Both the position numbers and the translations under genes were made by a program. Below are positions 52,831 to 62,109 of a DNA stretch of 64,000 bases, one piece after another. The notes below the pieces were generated by a model that was not told the DNA's origin, did not search any database, and was given only the letters and a program-made list of their open reading frames with translations. The stretch is from Pseudomonadota bacterium (GTDB lineage Bacteria; Pseudomonadota; Gammaproteobacteria; Steroidobacterales; Steroidobacteraceae), in contig JAEWLQ010000059.1 of NCBI GenBank assembly GCA_023457495.1, positions 92,599-156,598 of the forward strand, in the 5' to 3' direction. Position 1 is the stretch's first letter. Each line of letters starts with the position of its first letter.

Positions 52831-54179
52831 GTCGTGAGCCCCTTCACCGCCGCGGCGAACACGGCGCCGCGCTCGGCATAGTCGCGAAACATGTCGAGGC
52901 TCGAACAGGCCGGCGACAGCAGCACGGTGTCGCCCGGCTGCGCGAAACGGGCGGCCGCGCGCACCGCTTCTTCCATCGTGCCGACGCGCACCGTGTGGCA
53001 GATGCCGGCGAGCGCGGTCTCGATGAGCGCCGCATCGCGGCCGAGCAGCACGGTCGTGCGGACCTTGCCGCGGAACGCGCCCGCGAGCGGCGCGAAATCC
53101 TGCCCCTTGCCGTCGCCGCCCGCGATCACCACCAGCGGGCCGGACAAACCACCCACCGCGGCGAGCGTCGCGCCCACGTTCGTGCCCTTGGAATCGTTGA
53201 TGTAGCGGACGTTGCCGACCTCGGCGACCCACTGTGCGCGGTGGGGGAGCCCCGGAAATTCGCGCAGCTCCTCGAGCATCGGCGCGATCGGCAGTCGCAA
53301 CGCATCGCCGAGCGCGAGAGTCGCGAGCGCGTTCGCGGCATTGTGCCGGCCGGAAATCTTGAGCGCGGACAGCGGCAGCAGCGCGGCGCCGCGGCGCGTG
53401 AGCCAGGCGCCGCCGCCCGCCTGCGGCGTGCTCAGCGTGAATTCCGCCTTGGCGCTGTCGAGGCCGAAGCTGATCACGCGTTGTCCGGCGCGCGGCATGC
53501 GGATGACCTCCGGATCGTCGGCATTCACGACGGCGGTCTCGCTGTTCGCGTAGATGCGGGCCTTGGAAGCGGCGTATGCGGAAAGCGTGGCGTAACGATC
53601 CATGTGATCCGCGCTCACGTTGAGCACCGCGCTGGCCTTGAGCTTGAGCGAATGCGTGGTGTCGAGCTGGAACGAGGAGAGCTCGAGCACGTAAAGATCG
53701 GTCGGCCCGCGATCGAGCAGGTCGAGCGCCGGCTGGCCGAGATTACCGCCCACGCGCACCCGCACGCCGGCGCGCTCCGCCATGCGGCCCAACAACGTGG
53801 TCACCGTGCTCTTGCCGTTCGTGCCGGTGATGCCGACCACGGGCGCGTCGGCCGCGCGCGCGAACAGCTCGATGTCGCCGACGATGTCGAGGCCGCGCGA
53901 ACGCGCCTGCGAGAAGAACGGATCGTCGAGTGGCACGCCCGGAGAGGTCACGACGATATCGGCCTGCTCGAGCAGGCGCGCGTCGAAGCCGCCGGTGCGT
54001 GTCACAATGGAGGCGCCGAGCGCCTTCACGCCCTCGAGCTCCGGCGGCTGCTCGCGGCTGTCGGTCACCGCGATGCGAAAGCCGCTGCGCTGCAAGTGGC
54101 GCGCGACCGACAGTCCCGTGCGGCCCATGCCCACGATGACGGCGTTCGGTGCGGTGCTGCCTTGCGTATTCATTCTCAT
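52827..54179 (-). CDS. murD: UDP-N-acetylmuramoylalanine--D-glutamate ligase MurD
   Basis: 450-residue Mur ligase adding D-Glu. The N-terminal domain shows VIVGMGRTGLSVAR, the ATPase domain GITGTNGKSTVTTL and the C-terminal domain VVIAGGDGKGQDF. It starts at ATG 54179 overlapping the mraY stop; a second ATG at 54173 is two codons later. Confidence 0.96.
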   Translation of the reverse strand: MRMNTQGSTAPNAVIVGMGRTGLSVARHLQRSGFRIAVTDSREQPPELEGVKALGASIVTRTGGFDARLLEQADIVVTSPGVPLDDPFFSQARSRGLDIVGDIELFARAADAPVVGITGTNGKSTVTTLLGRMAERAGVRVRVGGNLGQPALDLLDRGPTDLYVLELSSFQLDTTHSLKLKASAVLNVSADHMDRYATLSAYAASKARIYANSETAVVNADDPEVIRMPRAGQRVISFGLDSAKAEFTLSTPQAGGGAWLTRRGAALLPLSALKISGRHNAANALATLALGDALRLPIAPMLEELREFPGLPHRAQWVAEVGNVRYINDSKGTNVGATLAAVGGLSGPLVVIAGGDGKGQDFAPLAGAFRGKVRTTVLLGRDAALIETALAGICHTVRVGTMEEAVRAAARFAQPGDTVLLSPACSSLDMFRDYAERGAVFAAAVKGLTT

Positions 54180-55261
54180 CGCAGCTTCAGCGTCGCGAGT
54201 CCCGCGAGCACCAGAATGAAAGAGATGATCCAGAAGCGCACGATCACCTTCGGCTCGGCCCAGCCCTTGAGCTCGTAGTGATGGTGGATAGGCGCCATGC
54301 GGAACACGCGTTTGCCGGTCAACTTGTACGAGGCCACCTGGATGATCACCGAGGCGGTCTCGACCACGAAGATGCCGCCCATGATGAGCACGACCAGTTC
54401 CTGCCGGACGATTACAGCAATAGTTCCGAGTGCGGCGCCGAGCGCCAACGCGCCGATGTCGCCCATGAACACCTGCGCCGGATAGGTGTTGAACCACAGG
54501 AATCCGAGGCCGGCGCCGGCGAGCGCCGCGCAGAAGATGAGTAGTTCGCCCGAGCCCGGCACCGCCGGGATCACGAGGTACTGCACGAAGTTCGCATTGC
54601 CGCTGGCGTACGCGAACACGCCGAGCGCGGAGCCGACCAGCACCGAGGGCATGATCGCAAGCCCGTCCAGGCCGTCGGTGAGGTTCACCGCGTTGCTCAT
54701 GCCGACGATCATGAAATACGACAGTGCGATGAACGCGACCGCGCCGAGCGGCAGCGCGAAGTTCTTGAAGAACGGCAGGAACAGCGTGGTCTCCGCCGGC
54801 GTCTTCGCGGTGTAGAACAGGAAGATCGCGGCCGCGAGTCCCACCAGCGACTGCCAGGAATACTTGTAGCGCGGGATGAGCCCTTTCGGATTCTTCTTGG
54901 CGAGCTTGAGGTAGTCGTCCCAGAACCCGATCACCCCGAAGCAGAACGTCACGATGAGCACGACCCACACGAAGCGGTTCGAGAGATCCGCCCACAGCAG
55001 CGTGCTCACGAAGATCGCGATGAGGATCAGCATGCCGCCCATGGTCGGCGTGCCCGCCTTGGAGAAGTGCGTCTTCGGGCCGTCGTCGCGCACGACCTGC
55101 CCCACCTTGCCGAACCTGAGCTTCTCGATCATCCACGGGCCCATCAGCAACGCGAGCGCGAGAGCCGAGATCACGGCGAAGATCGCGCGCACGGTGAGGT
55201 ACGAGAAGACGTTGAATCCCGTGTAGTAAGGCGTCAGTTGTTTGGCGAGCCAGTACAGCAT
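54176..55261 (-). CDS. mraY: Phospho-MurNAc-pentapeptide translocase MraY
   Basis: 361-residue, ten-span membrane enzyme forming lipid I on undecaprenyl phosphate. Signature elements include TPTMGG, FWDDYLK, NAVNLTDGLDGLA with catalytic aspartates, and the APIHHHYE motif. Normal length; ATG 55261 follows the murF stop by 5 bp, one of the few gaps in this stretch without overlap. Confidence 0.97.
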   Translation of the reverse strand: MLYWLAKQLTPYYTGFNVFSYLTVRAIFAVISALALALLMGPWMIEKLRFGKVGQVVRDDGPKTHFSKAGTPTMGGMLILIAIFVSTLLWADLSNRFVWVVLIVTFCFGVIGFWDDYLKLAKKNPKGLIPRYKYSWQSLVGLAAAIFLFYTAKTPAETTLFLPFFKNFALPLGAVAFIALSYFMIVGMSNAVNLTDGLDGLAIMPSVLVGSALGVFAYASGNANFVQYLVIPAVPGSGELLIFCAALAGAGLGFLWFNTYPAQVFMGDIGALALGAALGTIAVIVRQELVVLIMGGIFVVETASVIIQVASYKLTGKRVFRMAPIHHHYELKGWAEPKVIVRFWIISFILVLAGLATLKLR

Positions 55262-55266
55262 GGAAG

Positions 55267-56622
55267 TCAGTGGACCTTTCCGACCAGCGAATCGACCACG
55301 CGCTCGAGCCGGGCCGAACGTGAACCCTTCACCAGCACGCACACCTCGCGCGTGAGCTCCGCGTTCACCGCGCGCGCCAGCGTCTCGGTGTCCGCGAACC
55401 ACTCGGCGCCGGCGCCGAAGGCCTCGACCGCGAGCGCCGACAGCTTTCCGGTGGCGAACAGCCGGTCGATCCTGTTCTCGCGCGCGAACCGGCCGACTTC
55501 ACCGTGACTCTCGACGGCGTGATCGCCGAGCTCACCCATGTCGCCCATGACGAGCCAGCGGCGCGCATCGACGCCCGCGAGCACCTCGATGCCGGCCTTC
55601 ATCGAGCTCGGGTTCGCGTTGTAAGTGTCGTCGACGATCCAGGCGCCACTCGGCGCGGTTTTGAGCTGCAATCGGCCAGGAACCGGGCGCATTGTGGCGA
55701 GCCCGGCGCGCACGTCGGCCAGCGAAGCCCCGGCCGCGACGGCCGCCGCTGCGGCGCACAGCGCGTTCTGCACGTTGTGGGCGCCGGCGAGACGCAGCTC
55801 GATCGGCGTCTTTCCGAGCGGTGAATTCAATTCGAAGTGCGTGACGAAGCCATCCGCGCCGATGGCGGTGCGGAGGTCGCCCGCGGAGAAGTCCGCCGGA
55901 TTTCGCTGCCCGAAGGTGACGACGCGCGCGCGGGTCATGCCGCGCCACAGCGCCAGGAACTCATCGTCCGCATTGAGCACGGCCGTGTGTTCGGGCTCGA
56001 GGTCGGCGATCATCTCGCCCTCGGCGCGCGCCGCGCCCTCGATGCTGCCGAAGCCTTCGAGATGCTCCGCACCGGCGTTGGTGATGAGTCCCACGGTGGG
56101 GCGCGCGAGCTTGCACAGCGCGGCGACCTCGCCCGGGTGGTTGGTGCCGATTTCGATCACCGCGAAACGATGCGCGGGCTCGAGGCGATGCAGCGTGAGC
56201 GGCACGCCGATGTGGTTGTTCAAACTACCGCGCGTCGCCAGGGTCGCGCCGGCCTGCGCGAGGATCGCCGCCGTCATCTCCTTGACCGTGGTCTTGCCGT
56301 TGCTGCCGGCGACGCCGATCACGGGCAACGAAAACTGCGCGCGCCAGGCGGAGGCGGATTCCTGCAGCCCGATGAGCGTGTCGCGCACGACGATCTGCGC
56401 GATGGGACGATCGTTGACGGTGTCCACCAGCGCGCCCGCCGCACCGGCGTTCTCGGCGGCCAGGATGAACTCGTTCGCGTTGAAGCGCGGTCCGCGTAAC
56501 GCGACGAACAATTCGCCGGGCTTGAGGGTGCGCGTGTCCGAGGACACGCCGGCGTACGCGCGATCCGCGCCCTTGAGGTCGCCGCCACACGCGCGCGCGA
56601 ATTCGGCGAGCGTGCGCTTCAT
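55267..56622 (-). CDS. murF: UDP-MurNAc-tripeptide--D-Ala-D-Ala ligase MurF
   Basis: 451-residue Mur ligase attaching the D-Ala-D-Ala made by Ddl. Motifs are VAGSNGKTTVKEM (ATP), EIGTNHPGEVA and DDTYNANPSSMKAGIE. Overlaps the murE stop as ATGA. Confidence 0.97.
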   Translation of the reverse strand: MKRTLAEFARACGGDLKGADRAYAGVSSDTRTLKPGELFVALRGPRFNANEFILAAENAGAAGALVDTVNDRPIAQIVVRDTLIGLQESASAWRAQFSLPVIGVAGSNGKTTVKEMTAAILAQAGATLATRGSLNNHIGVPLTLHRLEPAHRFAVIEIGTNHPGEVAALCKLARPTVGLITNAGAEHLEGFGSIEGAARAEGEMIADLEPEHTAVLNADDEFLALWRGMTRARVVTFGQRNPADFSAGDLRTAIGADGFVTHFELNSPLGKTPIELRLAGAHNVQNALCAAAAAVAAGASLADVRAGLATMRPVPGRLQLKTAPSGAWIVDDTYNANPSSMKAGIEVLAGVDARRWLVMGDMGELGDHAVESHGEVGRFARENRIDRLFATGKLSALAVEAFGAGAEWFADTETLARAVNAELTREVCVLVKGSRSARLERVVDSLVGKVH

Positions 56623-58136
56623 GCCTCGCTCCCCGCGCGGCCCGCGAGCGCCGCCGCGACGACCCTGGCATCGCTGAACGGGCGCCGGTCGCCGCCGACG
56701 ATCTGGTAATCCTCGTGTCCCTTGCCGGCGATCACGACCACGTCGCGCTCGCCCGCGCCGCCCAGCGCCTGGCGAATCGCGCGCTCGCGATCATGCTCGA
56801 CGCGGAACGGTTTGCCGGCCGGGATGCCCGCGGCGATGCCCGCGACGATCGCCTGTGGTGACTCGGTGCGCGGGTTGTCGTCGGTCAGCACGATGTCGTC
56901 CGCCAGCTCCGCGGCGATACTTCCCATGAGCGGACGCTTGCCCTGATCGCGGTCACCGCCGCAGCCAAACACCACGGCGAGCCGGCCGGCGCAATGCGCC
57001 CGCGCCGACTGCAGCGCCTTCGCAAGCGCATCCGGCGTGTGCGCATAGTCGACGACCGCCAGCGGCGCACTGCCGCCGCCGAAAGTCTGCATGCGGCCCG
57101 GCGTGGCCTGCACGCGCGCCAGCGCGCGCGTCGCGTCCTCGGTCGCGAGGCCCCAGTCGAGCAGGATCGCCACGACGGTCAGCAGGTTGTCGACGTTGAA
57201 GTCGCCCACCAGCGCGCAGTTGATCTCGCCCGGGCCCCAGCTCGAATCGAATTCGATCCCGATGCCGCGCGTCGAGAGCTCGACGTGCATCGCGCGCACG
57301 AAGCCATCGGCGCTGCGCACGCGGGTCTGGTGTCCGCGGCTGGTCACGATCAGCCGTCCGCGCCCGCGCGGATCCATCGCGAGCTGCCGGCCGAACACGT
57401 CGTCCACGTTGATGATGCGCGATTGCAGGCCCGGCAGCGAGAACAGGCGCGCCTTGGTCGCGCCGTAGTGTTCCATCGTGCCGTGATAATCGAGATGGTC
57501 GCGGGTGAGATTGGTGAACGCGGCGGTGCGGAAGCGCACGGCGCCGACGCGCGCCTGGTCGATGGCATGGGAGGACACTTCCATCGCGACGTTGGCGGCG
57601 CCGGCGGCGCGCAGCGCCGCGAGCGTGCGCTGAACCGTCACCGCGTCGCCGGTGGTCAGCGCGCTCGCCGCGAGCGCGCCCGGCCGGCCCGTGCCGATGG
57701 TGCCCATGTAGGCCGCGGCGCGGCCCGAAATCTCCAGCGCCTGCGCCAGTAGATAGGCGCAGGTGGTCTTGCCATTGGTGCCGGTGATACCCGCCACCGA
57801 CAGGTGCTGCGACGGCGCGTCGAAGAAGCGGTCGGCGATCAGGCTCGCGCGTTCGCGCAGCCGCTCCACCGGCGCGACGACGATGTCTGAGGGCAGCTCC
57901 GGCACCACGGCCACCGGCGCGGGCTCGAACAGCACCGCGCGCGCGCCGTTTGCGACGGCCTGCGGCGCATACCGCAAGCCGTGCTCGACCGAACCGTGTA
58001 CCGCGAGAAACGCACTGCCCGGCCGGGCGCCTCGTCCGTCCTGCGTGAGATCGGTCACTGTGACATCGCGCGGTAGTTCGGCGAGGCCTTCGACCAGGCC
58101 CGCGAGGCTGCGGGAGATGGTGGAGGGCGAGTTCAT
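56619..58136 (-). CDS. murE: UDP-MurNAc-L-Ala-D-Glu--meso-diaminopimelate ligase MurE
   Basis: 505 residues. ATP site GITGTNGKTTCAYL, carbamylated-lysine region and the DNPRTE motif, which marks meso-diaminopimelate rather than lysine as substrate, so the wall is of the usual Gram-negative type. ATG 58136 overlaps the ftsI stop as ATGA; the longer frame upstream lies in ftsI. Confidence 0.97.
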   Translation of the reverse strand: MNSPSTISRSLAGLVEGLAELPRDVTVTDLTQDGRGARPGSAFLAVHGSVEHGLRYAPQAVANGARAVLFEPAPVAVVPELPSDIVVAPVERLRERASLIADRFFDAPSQHLSVAGITGTNGKTTCAYLLAQALEISGRAAAYMGTIGTGRPGALAASALTTGDAVTVQRTLAALRAAGAANVAMEVSSHAIDQARVGAVRFRTAAFTNLTRDHLDYHGTMEHYGATKARLFSLPGLQSRIINVDDVFGRQLAMDPRGRGRLIVTSRGHQTRVRSADGFVRAMHVELSTRGIGIEFDSSWGPGEINCALVGDFNVDNLLTVVAILLDWGLATEDATRALARVQATPGRMQTFGGGSAPLAVVDYAHTPDALAKALQSARAHCAGRLAVVFGCGGDRDQGKRPLMGSIAAELADDIVLTDDNPRTESPQAIVAGIAAGIPAGKPFRVEHDRERAIRQALGGAGERDVVVIAGKGHEDYQIVGGDRRPFSDARVVAAALAGRAGSEA

Positions 58137-59905
58137 CGCGTCGCCACCCGCTTCTGCGGCATGGGCGCGTCGTTCACCGGCGCGTCGGGCGGCACGGCGA
58201 GCAGGCGTAACGCGCCGCCCACGACGCCCGAGAACACCGGCGCGGCGACATCGCCGCCGTAGTATTTGCCGGCGCCCGGCTCGTCGATCATCACCACCGC
58301 CGCGAGCCGCGGCGCGCTCGCGGGCGCCACTCCGCCGAACACGGCGAGATATCGATCTGTCGCGTAGCCGCCCGCGGTCGCCTTCCACGCCGTTCCGGTC
58401 TTGCCGGCCACGGTGTAACCCGGAATCGATGCAAGTTTGCCGCCGCCGTCGGGCGCAACCACCGCCTCGAGTAGATGGATCAGCATGCGCGACACGCCGT
58501 CGTCGAGCGCGCGCACACCCTCCGGCGGCGTCTCGACGCGCAGGAACGACACCGGCCGGGCGACGCCATACGAGGCGACGGTCGCGTAGGCGTGCGCGAG
58601 CTGCAGCGGCGTGATCGACAAACCGTAGCCGCGCGACATCGCGGAGATGCCGACCGGTCGCCAGTGCGAGAAATGCGGCAGCAGGCCCGCGGATTCACCC
58701 GGATAGCCGCTGGTCGTGACCTGGCCGAAACCGAGTGCCGTGAGCGTGCCGTACATCTGCGCGGGCTCGAGCGACAACGCGACCTTGGTCATGCCCACGT
58801 TGGAGCTCTTCGCGAGAATGGTGGCGAGGTTGACGGCGCCGAGGTTGTGGGGATCCTCGAGTAGTTTGGCGCCGACCTTGATGTAGCCCGGATTCGTGTC
58901 GATGACGCTGCGTTCGGAGAACTTGCCCGACGCGAGGCCAGCCGCCACGACGAACGGCTTGATCGAGGAGCCGGGCTCGACGATGTCCGTCACCGCGCGG
59001 TTGCGGATCGCCTTGGCCTTGATCTGGTCGCGGTCGTTCGGGTTGTAGGTGGGCTGGTTGACCATCGCGAGCACTTCGCCGGTCACCACGTCGAGCACGA
59101 TCACGCTGCCGGACTTGGCGCGCTGATCGCGGATCGCGGCCTTCAGCTCGCGATACGCGAGGTACTGGATGCGCAGGTCGATCGACAACACGAGATTGCG
59201 GCCGGGCCGCATCGCGCGGATCTCCTCGACGTTCTGCACGATCTTGCCGTAGCGGTCCTGGATCACGCGCTTCGCGCCATCTTCGCCGGCGAGCCAGTGG
59301 TCGAAGGCGAGCTCCAGTCCTTCCTGGCCTTCGTCATCTACGTTCGTGAAACCGAGAACATGCCCCGCCACCTCGCCCGCCGGGTAGTAGCGCCGGTATT
59401 CGCGCATCAGGTAGACGCCGGGAATCTGCAGCGCGCGGATCTTCTGCGCCTCGGCCGGCTGCATGTGCCGCACGAGGTAGAGGAACTCGCGGTCGAGATT
59501 CGACGTGAGCCTGCGCGCGATCTCGTTCTTGTCGCGCTTGAGCGCCTTGGCGAGGCGCGGTAGTTGGTCGCTCGCGAGCGCGAGTTCCTTCGGATTCACC
59601 CACACCGAGTCGACGGGCGTCGAGACCGCGAGCGGCTCGCCGTAACGATCGGTGATCGTGCCGCGGGTCGCGGTGATCTCCGCGACGCGGGAGAAGCGCG
59701 CGTCGCCCTGTCCGGCGAGGAACTTGTGATCCTTGAGCTGCAGCTCGACCGCGCGCCAGGCGAGGCCGAGCGCGCCGCACACCAGCAGCGCGAGCACGAA
59801 ATTCGCGCGCCAGCGGAAACTGCCGGCGTCGTCGCGCGCCGCGGAGCCCGACCCGCTCTCGCCACGGCCGCGACTGTCGCGACGTTTGCCCGGGAATATT
59901 TTCAT
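58133..59905 (-). CDS. ftsI: Septal transpeptidase FtsI (PBP3)
   Basis: 590-residue class B penicillin-binding protein. A basic start and one span (about 34-52) precede the dimerisation/pedestal domain and the transpeptidase domain. The active-site set is SSIK (in EPGSSIKPF), SSN and KTG (AGKTGTAWK). It cross-links septal peptidoglycan together with FtsW. ftsL lies 10 bp upstream. Confidence 0.97.
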   Translation of the reverse strand: MKIFPGKRRDSRGRGESGSGSAARDDAGSFRWRANFVLALLVCGALGLAWRAVELQLKDHKFLAGQGDARFSRVAEITATRGTITDRYGEPLAVSTPVDSVWVNPKELALASDQLPRLAKALKRDKNEIARRLTSNLDREFLYLVRHMQPAEAQKIRALQIPGVYLMREYRRYYPAGEVAGHVLGFTNVDDEGQEGLELAFDHWLAGEDGAKRVIQDRYGKIVQNVEEIRAMRPGRNLVLSIDLRIQYLAYRELKAAIRDQRAKSGSVIVLDVVTGEVLAMVNQPTYNPNDRDQIKAKAIRNRAVTDIVEPGSSIKPFVVAAGLASGKFSERSVIDTNPGYIKVGAKLLEDPHNLGAVNLATILAKSSNVGMTKVALSLEPAQMYGTLTALGFGQVTTSGYPGESAGLLPHFSHWRPVGISAMSRGYGLSITPLQLAHAYATVASYGVARPVSFLRVETPPEGVRALDDGVSRMLIHLLEAVVAPDGGGKLASIPGYTVAGKTGTAWKATAGGYATDRYLAVFGGVAPASAPRLAAVVMIDEPGAGKYYGGDVAAPVFSGVVGGALRLLAVPPDAPVNDAPMPQKRVATR

Positions 59906-59915
59906 GAGCGGGCTC

Positions 59916-60200
59916 TCACGGCGACACCAGCTCGATGTCCTTCGGGGGAGGCATCGCCATGCGCAGCTTCGCCCCGGCGACGTTCTCGACGAACGCGTGC
60001 GTCGACCAGGCGCTCTGCTCGAGCTGCAACTGGCCCCATTCGATTTCCAGATTGTCGCGCCGGACGTTTAGCCGCTCCAACTCGACGAACAGCTCGCGCG
60101 CACGATGCTTGCTGTAGATAGCGCCCGCCGCCGATGCGAGCGCGGCCACCCACAGCAGCGGGATCGCGATGACGAGAAGTTTGTTGGCGGGCATCGACAT
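59916..60200 (-). CDS. ftsL: Cell division protein FtsL
   Basis: 94-residue bitopic protein with one span (about 6-28) and a periplasmic leucine-zipper coiled coil (ELFVELERLNVRRDNLEIEW) that pairs with FtsB to activate FtsWI. ATG 60200 shares one base with the rsmH stop (TAATG); ATG 60194 (MPANK) is an alternative. Confidence 0.93.
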   Translation of the reverse strand: MSMPANKLLVIAIPLLWVAALASAAGAIYSKHRARELFVELERLNVRRDNLEIEWGQLQLEQSAWSTHAFVENVAGAKLRMAMPPPKDIELVSP

Positions 60201-61135
60201 TACCGGACCTTTTCCGCGACCCGCAGCACGCTCGAGCGCGCACGCGGATTGGCGGCGAGTTCGTCTTGCGTCGCGCGGGTCTTCGAGCCCAGGCGCTTCA
60301 GCCGCGGCTGCGCGGACTCCGGTATCACCGGCAATCCGGCGAACACCGGATTCACCGTCGAGTGCGCCTGGATGAAATGCTTGACCGCGCGATCCTCGAG
60401 CGAATGGAAGCTGATGGCCGCGAGACGTCCGCCGACCGCGAGCAGCTCGAGCGCGCCGTCGAGCGCGCGGCGCAGCTGGCCCAGCTCGTCGTTGATGTGC
60501 ATGCGCAGCGCCTGGAAGGTGCGCGTCGCGGGATTTTTTCCCGGCTCGCGCGTGCGCACGGCGCGCGCGACCAGCTCGGCCAGCTGCAGCGTGGTGGTGA
60601 GGGGTTGGGACTTCCGTGCCGCGACTATGTCTGCGGCGATTCGCCGCGCGAAGCGCTCCTCCCCGAGCGTCGCGATCACCTCGCGAATCTCAGGCTCGCC
60701 CGCTCGCGCGAGCCATGCGGAAACCGGTTCGCCGCTCGTCGGGTCCATGCGCATGTCGAGCGGGCCGTCCGCCCGGAAGCTGAAACCACGTGTGGGGTCG
60801 TCGAGCTGCGGTGATGAGACACCGAGGTCGAACAAGATGCCGCCCACGTGCCGGCCCGGAACGCGCGCCGGCACGCGCGCGGCGATATCGGCAAACGGCG
60901 CGCCGACGAGCGTAAGCCGCACTTCGTCGGGAAAACGGCGGTGGCCGGCCTCGATGGCCGCCGGGTCGCGGTCGAACGCGAGCACGCGCCCTTCGGGACC
61001 GAGTGCCCCGAGGATGAGTGCCGTGTGCCCGCCGCGCCCGAACGTCGCATCGATATATAGGCCGTCCGCCTGTACCGCGAGTGCCTCGAACGCTTCCCGG
61101 GCAAGCACCGGTATGTGTGCGTTCGATTCACTCAC
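60200..61135 (-). CDS. rsmH: 16S rRNA (cytosine-1402 N4) methyltransferase RsmH
   Basis: 311 residues, formerly MraW. SAM-binding motif DATFGRGGHTALIL, plus FDLGVSSPQLDDPTRGFSF split by the fold into DLGVSS and GFSFRADGPLDMRM. It methylates C1402 in the ribosomal P site. In this genome it is separated from mraZ by 115 bp that hold no gene; usually the two are nearly adjacent. Confidence 0.97.
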   Translation of the reverse strand: MSESNAHIPVLAREAFEALAVQADGLYIDATFGRGGHTALILGALGPEGRVLAFDRDPAAIEAGHRRFPDEVRLTLVGAPFADIAARVPARVPGRHVGGILFDLGVSSPQLDDPTRGFSFRADGPLDMRMDPTSGEPVSAWLARAGEPEIREVIATLGEERFARRIAADIVAARKSQPLTTTLQLAELVARAVRTREPGKNPATRTFQALRMHINDELGQLRRALDGALELLAVGGRLAAISFHSLEDRAVKHFIQAHSTVNPVFAGLPVIPESAQPRLKRLGSKTRATQDELAANPRARSSVLRVAEKVR

Positions 61136-61250
61136 TGCTTCAAGCGGCTGTCAGTCCGCCCCCGTTTTCATGCGCCTTGCCACTGGACGGAATCCGCACT
61201 GCGGCATTCCATCCCACCCCAACAAATCCTCGTCAGAATCGCCCGACTAA

Positions 61251-61703
61251 CTACAGCGTGAGCGATTCGAGCTCCGCGGACAGGCCCGTTTCCGATGCCT
61301 CGTTCGCGAGCCACAATGTCCTGCGCTCGTTCCAGCGCGTCTCGTCCCACAATTCGCAGCGATTGCCCTGGCCGATCAGCATTCCGCGCTTCTCGAGCAT
61401 CGCGAACTCGCGCAGCTCGGGCGTCAGCAGCAAACGGCCATGCCCGTCGAGATCCAGCTCGGTGGCATGACCCACCATGAGCCGCTGCAGCCGGCGCGCC
61501 TGCGAGTGCAATGACGGCAGGCTCATCAACTTGCGTTCGATCTGTTCCCAATCGGGCAGCGGGTACAGGAGGAGGCACTGATCCCGGTCCACGGTGACGA
61601 CCAGCTTCCCCTGGCTTCTTTCGAGCGCGTGCTCGCGGTAGCGGGTGGGAAGAACCATCCGCCCCTTGTCGTCCAGGGTTACTTTTGCTGCACCGCGAAA
61701 CAT
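61251..61703 (-). CDS. mraZ: Transcriptional regulator MraZ
   Basis: 150-residue protein with two SpoVT-AbrB-like repeats (about 6-50 and 77-120; DDKGRMVLPTRYR and DGHGRLLLTPELR are equivalent motifs). MraZ forms rings and binds TGGG boxes in front of its own operon, which are present here in textbook spacing. First gene of the division cluster. Confidence 0.96.
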   Translation of the reverse strand: MFRGAAKVTLDDKGRMVLPTRYREHALERSQGKLVVTVDRDQCLLLYPLPDWEQIERKLMSLPSLHSQARRLQRLMVGHATELDLDGHGRLLLTPELREFAMLEKRGMLIGQGNRCELWDETRWNERRTLWLANEASETGLSAELESLTL

Positions 61704-61722
61704 GGATGGACAGGCGTGTTAA

Positions 61723-61747
61723 GCCCATTTCTCCCCACTTTTTCCCA
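61723..61747 (-). promoter_or_regulatory. Three MraZ-binding boxes
   Basis: In the leftward sense TGGGA (61747-61743), TGGGG (61737-61733) and TGGGC (61727-61723) recur exactly every 10 bp, as in the E. coli mraZ region. They lie between the -10 and the start codon, over the transcript start and leader, fitting autorepression. Confidence 0.9.
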
Positions 61748-61756
61748 CTTGCCGCC

Positions 61757-61785
61757 ACTATAGAAACGGCCCGGGGCGCGGTCAA
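61757..61785 (-). promoter_or_regulatory. Sigma70 promoter of mraZ and the division cluster
   Basis: TTGACC (61785-61780), 17-bp spacer, TATAGT (61762-61757). Start expected near 61750, about 47 nt before the mraZ ATG. Close to consensus, and probably the main promoter of the dcw cluster. Confidence 0.88.
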
Positions 61786-61920
61786 GAAATAAGTCACAAA
61801 ATTTTCTATCGGTGACAGCAACTTACGTAGGTTTAGCCCTACCGCAGCGCGCCATTTGCGCACACGCGCGCTTACCGATCAGTGGCTTGTCATCGGTAGT
61901 TCATACAGTGGGTCAGAATG

Positions 61921-62091
61921 CGTGGGGCTGTACGCCCCCGGGGACGGGGGAAAGCCCGAGCGAAGACAGTTCGAACGAAGCGGTCCCAATGGAGCGTGAG
62001 CGAAGGGATCCAAGCCAGAACGAAGGGAAACATTAACGGATGGGGTAAGCAGCTCATTGAGCCATTAATGGCTCAATGAGCTGCTTACCCC
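61921..62091 (+). ncRNA. Possible GGA-rich small RNA with palindromic 3' hairpin
   Basis: The 61804-62110 gap has no credible gene. Between 61942 and 62040 it has six GGA triplets on the + strand and four GARCGAAG repeats (61958, 61973, 61998, 62018), directly followed by the 50-bp palindrome. GGA clusters are the hallmark of CsrA/RsmA-sequestering RNAs. No good promoter and no U-tract were found, so this is tentative. Confidence 0.25.
62042..62091. repeat. Perfect 50-bp palindrome
   Basis: GGGGTAAGCAGCTCATTGAGCCATT is followed immediately by its exact reverse complement with no spacer. It lies 19 bp beyond the rnpB 3' end on the rnpB strand. No U-tract on either side. Such a sequence can extrude as a cruciform or form a 24-bp RNA stem. 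Confidence 0.95.
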
Positions 62092-62109
62092 GTAGAAATG
62101 TCACAGAAA

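Noticed and set aside
61812..62036. 74-codon frame upstream of the palindrome
   Set aside because: No ribosome site, no hydrophobic or conserved pattern, and composition follows the GARCGAAG repeats.
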